Part shown: piece after piece, positions 7,518 to 9,047 of the stretch
How positions within the stretch are numbered: position 1 is the stretch's first letter
How the letters are laid out: the number at the start of each line of letters is the position of its first letter
Source of the DNA: an uncultured Lachnospiraceae bacterium
Lineage (GTDB): Bacteria; Bacillota; Clostridia; Lachnospirales; Lachnospiraceae
Reading direction: 5' to 3'
NCBI GenBank assembly: GCA_902797785.1
Contig: CADBUD010000115.1
Span: 1 to 9,047, forward strand
DNA length: 9,047 bases
Position numbers and translations under genes: made by a program
The notes under the pieces: generated by a model
The model's input: the letters and a program-made list of their open reading frames with translations, nothing else
Told to the model about the DNA's origin: nothing
The model's database searches: none

Positions 7518-7908
7518 ACGCTTCCTGCTCTCTCTCTTTTTGCTTTTCCTGAACTCTCTTTTTTTTGAAAAAAAACATTTTCTGTACAAAATGTAGTATT
7601 TTTTTCATTACTCCTACTATATATTTTAACGATATTGAACTAATTGTCAAGAGATAATATAAAATTCCTGTAAAAATCCCTAAAATTGTATAAATCCGCA
7701 GGCTTCCATCGTTCTTGAAAAGAATCATACGGAAGATAAAAATTCCACAAAGAATCCAATAAATAAAATCCTCCGCACTGACCCAAAATGTATTGTGCGG
7801 TATGACCCTTCGAACCATACGTAACATGTCATATGCCGCAATCATGCAAACTCCGGCTAGAAAAGAATCTATGAAGAAATCTGCTTCCCTCAATATTTCC
7901 CTGCTCAT
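7486..7908 (-). CDS. yabQ: Spore cortex biosynthesis membrane protein YabQ
   Basis: In B. subtilis YabQ is a sigma-E-dependent membrane protein of the outer forespore membrane needed for cortex formation; its biochemical activity is unknown. This 140-residue protein has hydrophobic spans at about 11-29, 46-64 and 72-94. It ends in a strongly charged Lys/Glu/Gln tail (about 114-140), probably helical. The start ATG shares one base with the yabP stop (TAATG), giving translational coupling; GGAAGG lies about 11 nt upstream. Its tail is read in one frame while the divIC N-terminus is read in another over the overlap, which may explain the low-complexity basic composition of both. Confidence 0.87.
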   Translation of the reverse strand: MSREILREADFFIDSFLAGVCMIAAYDMLRMVRRVIPHNTFWVSAEDFIYWILCGIFIFRMILFKNDGSLRIYTILGIFTGILYYLLTISSISLKYIVGVMKKILHFVQKMFFFKKKRVQEKQKEREQEAYEKKQENEKI

Positions 7909-8192
7909 TACTTAAACAACCTTCCTAGAAAAGAGGCGCTGTTTTTGGCAAAGCTGTTTGGCTCAGAATAGGTAATCTGATCCACCACTCCGTCAATCTC
8001 CACCTCTCCTTTATCCAGATTTAAGCTCTTGATATGCAGCTCCCTGCCCTTGATCTCGAGCATCTCTTCCACCGTCTCTAACAGTATTTCATTGACATCG
8101 AAGGAGATGACATCCGTTACTCCAGATAGATTACCTTCCCGCCGGTTCTTTAAGATGATATCATGTTTTTTTGGCAGATTTCTTTCCTCCAT
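7908..8192 (-). CDS. yabP: Sporulation protein YabP (YabP/YqfC family)
   Basis: The 94 residues match the YabP/YqfC pattern: a beta-rich domain with VTDVISFDVNEILLETVE (25-42), then LEIKGRELHIKSLNLDKGEVEIDG and a C-terminal FLGRLFK. B. subtilis YabP is a mother-cell protein of the sigma-E regulon linked to spore cortex/coat assembly; its molecular activity is unknown. The ATG at 8192 has a G-run (GGGGG) about 8 nt upstream, a modest ribosome site. The end overlaps yabQ by one base. About 290 bp separate it from rqcP, where a promoter candidate and a structured repeat lie. Confidence 0.9.
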   Translation of the reverse strand: MEERNLPKKHDIILKNRREGNLSGVTDVISFDVNEILLETVEEMLEIKGRELHIKSLNLDKGEVEIDGVVDQITYSEPNSFAKNSASFLGRLFK

Positions 8193-8222
8193 GAAACAGC
8201 CCCCATGTTCTATTCTTTTTTA

Positions 8223-8251
8223 TATATATGAGCGCTCGTTCCAAATTATAC
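8223..8251 (-). promoter_or_regulatory. Candidate sigma-E promoter of yabP-yabQ-divIC
   Basis: On the minus strand GTATAAT (8245-8251) and CATATATA (8223-8230) are separated by 14 bp. Compared with the B. subtilis sigma-E pattern (about KMATATT, 14-15 bp, CATACAHT) they match 5 of 7 and 6 of 8 positions. The implied start point is about 25 nt before the yabP ATG, a normal leader length. The region is AT-rich, so chance matches are possible. The main support is the expected mother-cell expression of yabP and yabQ. Confidence 0.4.
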
Positions 8252-8362
8252 GTAATATTTCCATTATTTCGTAATAACGATATACACAGTTTTAATAAAG
8301 CAGTCGTTATCCTACCAGTATTTTCTGCTGTGAATATCCGCTTACCTAATCATTTCTTTGAT

Positions 8363-8489
8363 TTAGGGAAACGCTGATTAAAGCGTTTCCTTGCGCGAAA
8401 ATCGCAACGCAAAGCGTCTTCCTCTGCGATTTTCTGCGCATCCTCGCGGAGCACTTAAGGAAACACTGATTTAATCAGTGTTTCCTTAG
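8363..8489 (-). repeat. MITE-like structured element between rqcP and yabP
   Basis: The ends are inverted copies of GGAAACRCTGATTAAA: 8367-8382 and the complement of 8470-8485, with 15 of 16 matching. A direct TTAG flanks both ends (8363-8366 and 8486-8489), as expected for a 4-bp target duplication. Inside are three stems. They are GGAAACGCT/AGCGTTTCC (8367-8390), a long stem 8392-8406 with 8425-8440 (one bulged base) capped by ACGC-AAA-GCGT, and a perfect 16-bp stem 8456-8471 with 8473-8488. It has no open reading frame, and no T-run follows, so it is not a classic terminator. The right-hand TTAG contains the rqcP stop codon. Being a dispersed repeat is inference from the end structure. Confidence 0.6.
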
Positions 8490-8725
8490 ATATAACGGTA
8501 CAGATCCTTTGCTTCTTCTTTTTTGCTCGTATCCTGAATGGCTAATACTTCGACCTTAACGGATTTTGTCCCAAAATGAATCTCGATCACATCTCCGATT
8601 TTTACTTTCACGGATGCTTTTGCTTCTTTTCCATTGACCAGCACCCGGCCTGCATCGCATGCTTCATTTGCTACTGTACGGCGCTTGATCAGCCGCGTAA
8701 CCTTTAGATATTTATCCAGTCTCAT
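8486..8725 (-). CDS. rqcP: S4-domain ribosome quality control protein RqcP (YabO family)
   Basis: RqcP binds the obstructed 50S-peptidyl-tRNA complex and, with RqcH, promotes alanine tailing of stalled nascent chains (known from B. subtilis). This 79-residue protein is nearly all S4/Hsp15-like RNA-binding domain. It starts MRLDKYLKVTRLIKRRTVANE, has GRVLVNGKEAKAS (26-38) and VKIGDVIEIHFG (41-52), and ends with KKEEAKDLYRYI. The open frame extends upstream to 8842. The ATG at 8725 is chosen because family proteins begin MRLDK, AAGGAAA lies just upstream, and a terminator occupies the upstream extension. The stop codon falls at the edge of the adjacent repeat. The protein ends about 7 residues earlier than B. 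subtilis RqcP, in a non-domain tail. No clear promoter is visible in the 35 bp before the gene. Confidence 0.92.
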   Translation of the reverse strand: MRLDKYLKVTRLIKRRTVANEACDAGRVLVNGKEAKASVKVKIGDVIEIHFGTKSVKVEVLAIQDTSKKEEAKDLYRYI

Positions 8726-8760
8726 ATCATTTCCTTTCTTTTTCCCTATTGCACAATCTG

Positions 8761-8797
8761 AAAAAAGCCGCCACAGATAGCTTATGGCGGCTTTTTT
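8761..8797 (-). terminator. Strong intrinsic terminator after the EF-G family gene
   Basis: A perfect 12-bp inverted repeat (AAAAAAGCCGCC with GGCGGCTTTTTT) surrounds a 13-nt loop. On the minus strand the GC stem is followed by six T residues. It lies about 150 bp after the EF-G-like stop and only about 35 bp before rqcP, so rqcP would depend on a very short promoter space or on read-through. Confidence 0.9.
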
Positions 8798-8940
8798 GTT
8801 ACTATTCACAGCCACTATCCCGCAAGGTATTTTCAAGCGCATTTTGCTTGAAAATCCGAGGCATCAGTGCGCCAAATACGACCGAAGGGAGTATTTGTGT
8901 GCATTTTGTTGCTATGAACAGCGGAGCTGTGAATAGTAAC
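8798..8940. repeat. Multi-hairpin intergenic element with inverted-repeat ends
   Basis: GTTACTATTCACAGC (8798-8812) is perfectly inverted at 8926-8940. A third, 12-of-15 copy of the same arm at 8908-8922 pairs with the right arm across a GGA loop. Between them lie a perfect 10-bp stem with a 7-nt loop, ATTTTCAAGC (8829-8838) with GCTTGAAAAT (8846-8855), and CAAATAC (8873-8879) with GTATTTG (8891-8897) around a UUCG-like turn on the minus strand. GCATTTTG occurs twice (8839-8846 and 8901-8908). No credible protein is encoded. It fills the space between the EF-G-like stop and its terminator, so it would be part of that mRNA's 3' end. It could be a dispersed repeat (MITE-like) or a structured RNA; the sequence alone does not decide. 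Confidence 0.6.
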
Positions 8941-8947
8941 AGTATAT

Positions 8948-9047
8948 TTATTCCTCCGCATCCTTTAGCTTGCCGGCGCGTTCCTTGATCTCCCGCTCTG
9001 CCACATCCTCCGGAGCCTGCTCATAACGCGCAAATTCATAGGAGAAG
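8948..9047 (-). CDS. Translation elongation factor G family protein, C-terminal fragment (5' end outside window)
   Basis: The last 33 codons plus a TAA stop are visible on the minus strand. They include YEFARYEQAPEDV followed by REIKERAGKLKD and an acidic end. The R-Y-E-Q-A-P segment is characteristic of the extreme C-terminus of EF-G and EF-G-like GTPases of Firmicutes, following domain V. It could be the main fusA product or a paralogue (EF-G2-like); the GTPase domain is outside the window, so I give no symbol. It is followed by the structured element and a strong terminator, so it is probably the last gene of its transcript. Confidence 0.75.
   Translation of the reverse strand, partial: FSYEFARYEQAPEDVAEREIKERAGKLKDAEE

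Noticed and set aside
7518..7589. N-terminal extension of DivIC by 24 residues
   Set aside because: It is simply the other frame of the basic tail of yabQ. The ATG at 7517 has a better-placed ribosome site.
8274..8310. Inverted pair ATAACGA / TCGTTAT upstream of yabP
   Set aside because: Seven-base arms 23 nt apart in AT-rich DNA are expected by chance, and no regulator is indicated.
8726..8842. N-terminal extension of RqcP by 39 residues
   Set aside because: The extension crosses the terminator hairpin, and the family begins MRLDK at the internal ATG that has a ribosome site.
1..9047. CRISPR array, tRNA, rRNA, riboswitch, transposase or phage gene
   Set aside because: I saw no regularly spaced direct repeats, no cloverleaf or rRNA-like sequence, no recognisable aptamer core and no recombinase or phage motifs on either strand.

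Overview
The window looks like a chromosomal segment of a spore-forming, anaerobic Firmicute of the class Clostridia, most likely in or near Lachnospiraceae. This placement is inferred from gene content, protein flavour and moderate-to-low GC. Every gene I can support lies on the minus strand, so transcription runs from high to low coordinates. The core is the widely conserved sporulation / cell-division / tRNA-modification neighbourhood known from Bacillus subtilis (yabO-yabP-yabQ-divIC-...-spoIIE-...-tilS-hpt-ftsH).

In transcription order the layout is as follows. (1) 9047-8948: C-terminal end of an elongation factor G family protein. (2) 8940-8798: a highly structured non-coding element with inverted-repeat ends, then a strong terminator at 8797-8761. 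(3) rqcP (yabO-type S4-domain protein) at 8725-8486. Its stop codon coincides with the edge of a second, MITE-like element (8489-8363). (4) A possible sigma-E promoter, then yabP, yabQ and divIC/ftsB overlapping one another and closed by a clear terminator at 7195-7167. (5) A Spo0A-type promoter, then spoIIE, tilS and ftsH packed with 0-5 bp between them. They are followed by a hairpin and a strong terminator at 2204-2174. (6) A separate promoter and about 200 nt of leader, then a GH13 alpha-glucan hydrolase that runs off the left edge. It appears in no closed reading frame because its stop is outside the window.

Functionally the block joins spore development (YabP/YabQ for coat and cortex assembly, SpoIIE for sigma-F activation) with division (DivIC/FtsB), ribosome quality control (RqcP), decoding of AUA codons (TilS) and membrane proteolysis (FtsH). 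The GH13 enzyme is an unrelated neighbour for alpha-glucan use.

Most of the window is ordinary and well conserved. The points that deserve a second look are the two structured intergenic elements flanking rqcP, one with a 4-bp direct duplication that includes the rqcP stop codon. Others are a SpoIIE that lacks the whole N-terminal membrane domain, a spoIIE promoter with 21-bp spacing and an overlapping 0A-like box, and the absence of hpt between tilS and ftsH. I see no rRNA, tRNA, CRISPR array, transposase or prophage gene, and nothing here amounts to an obviously new multi-gene system.
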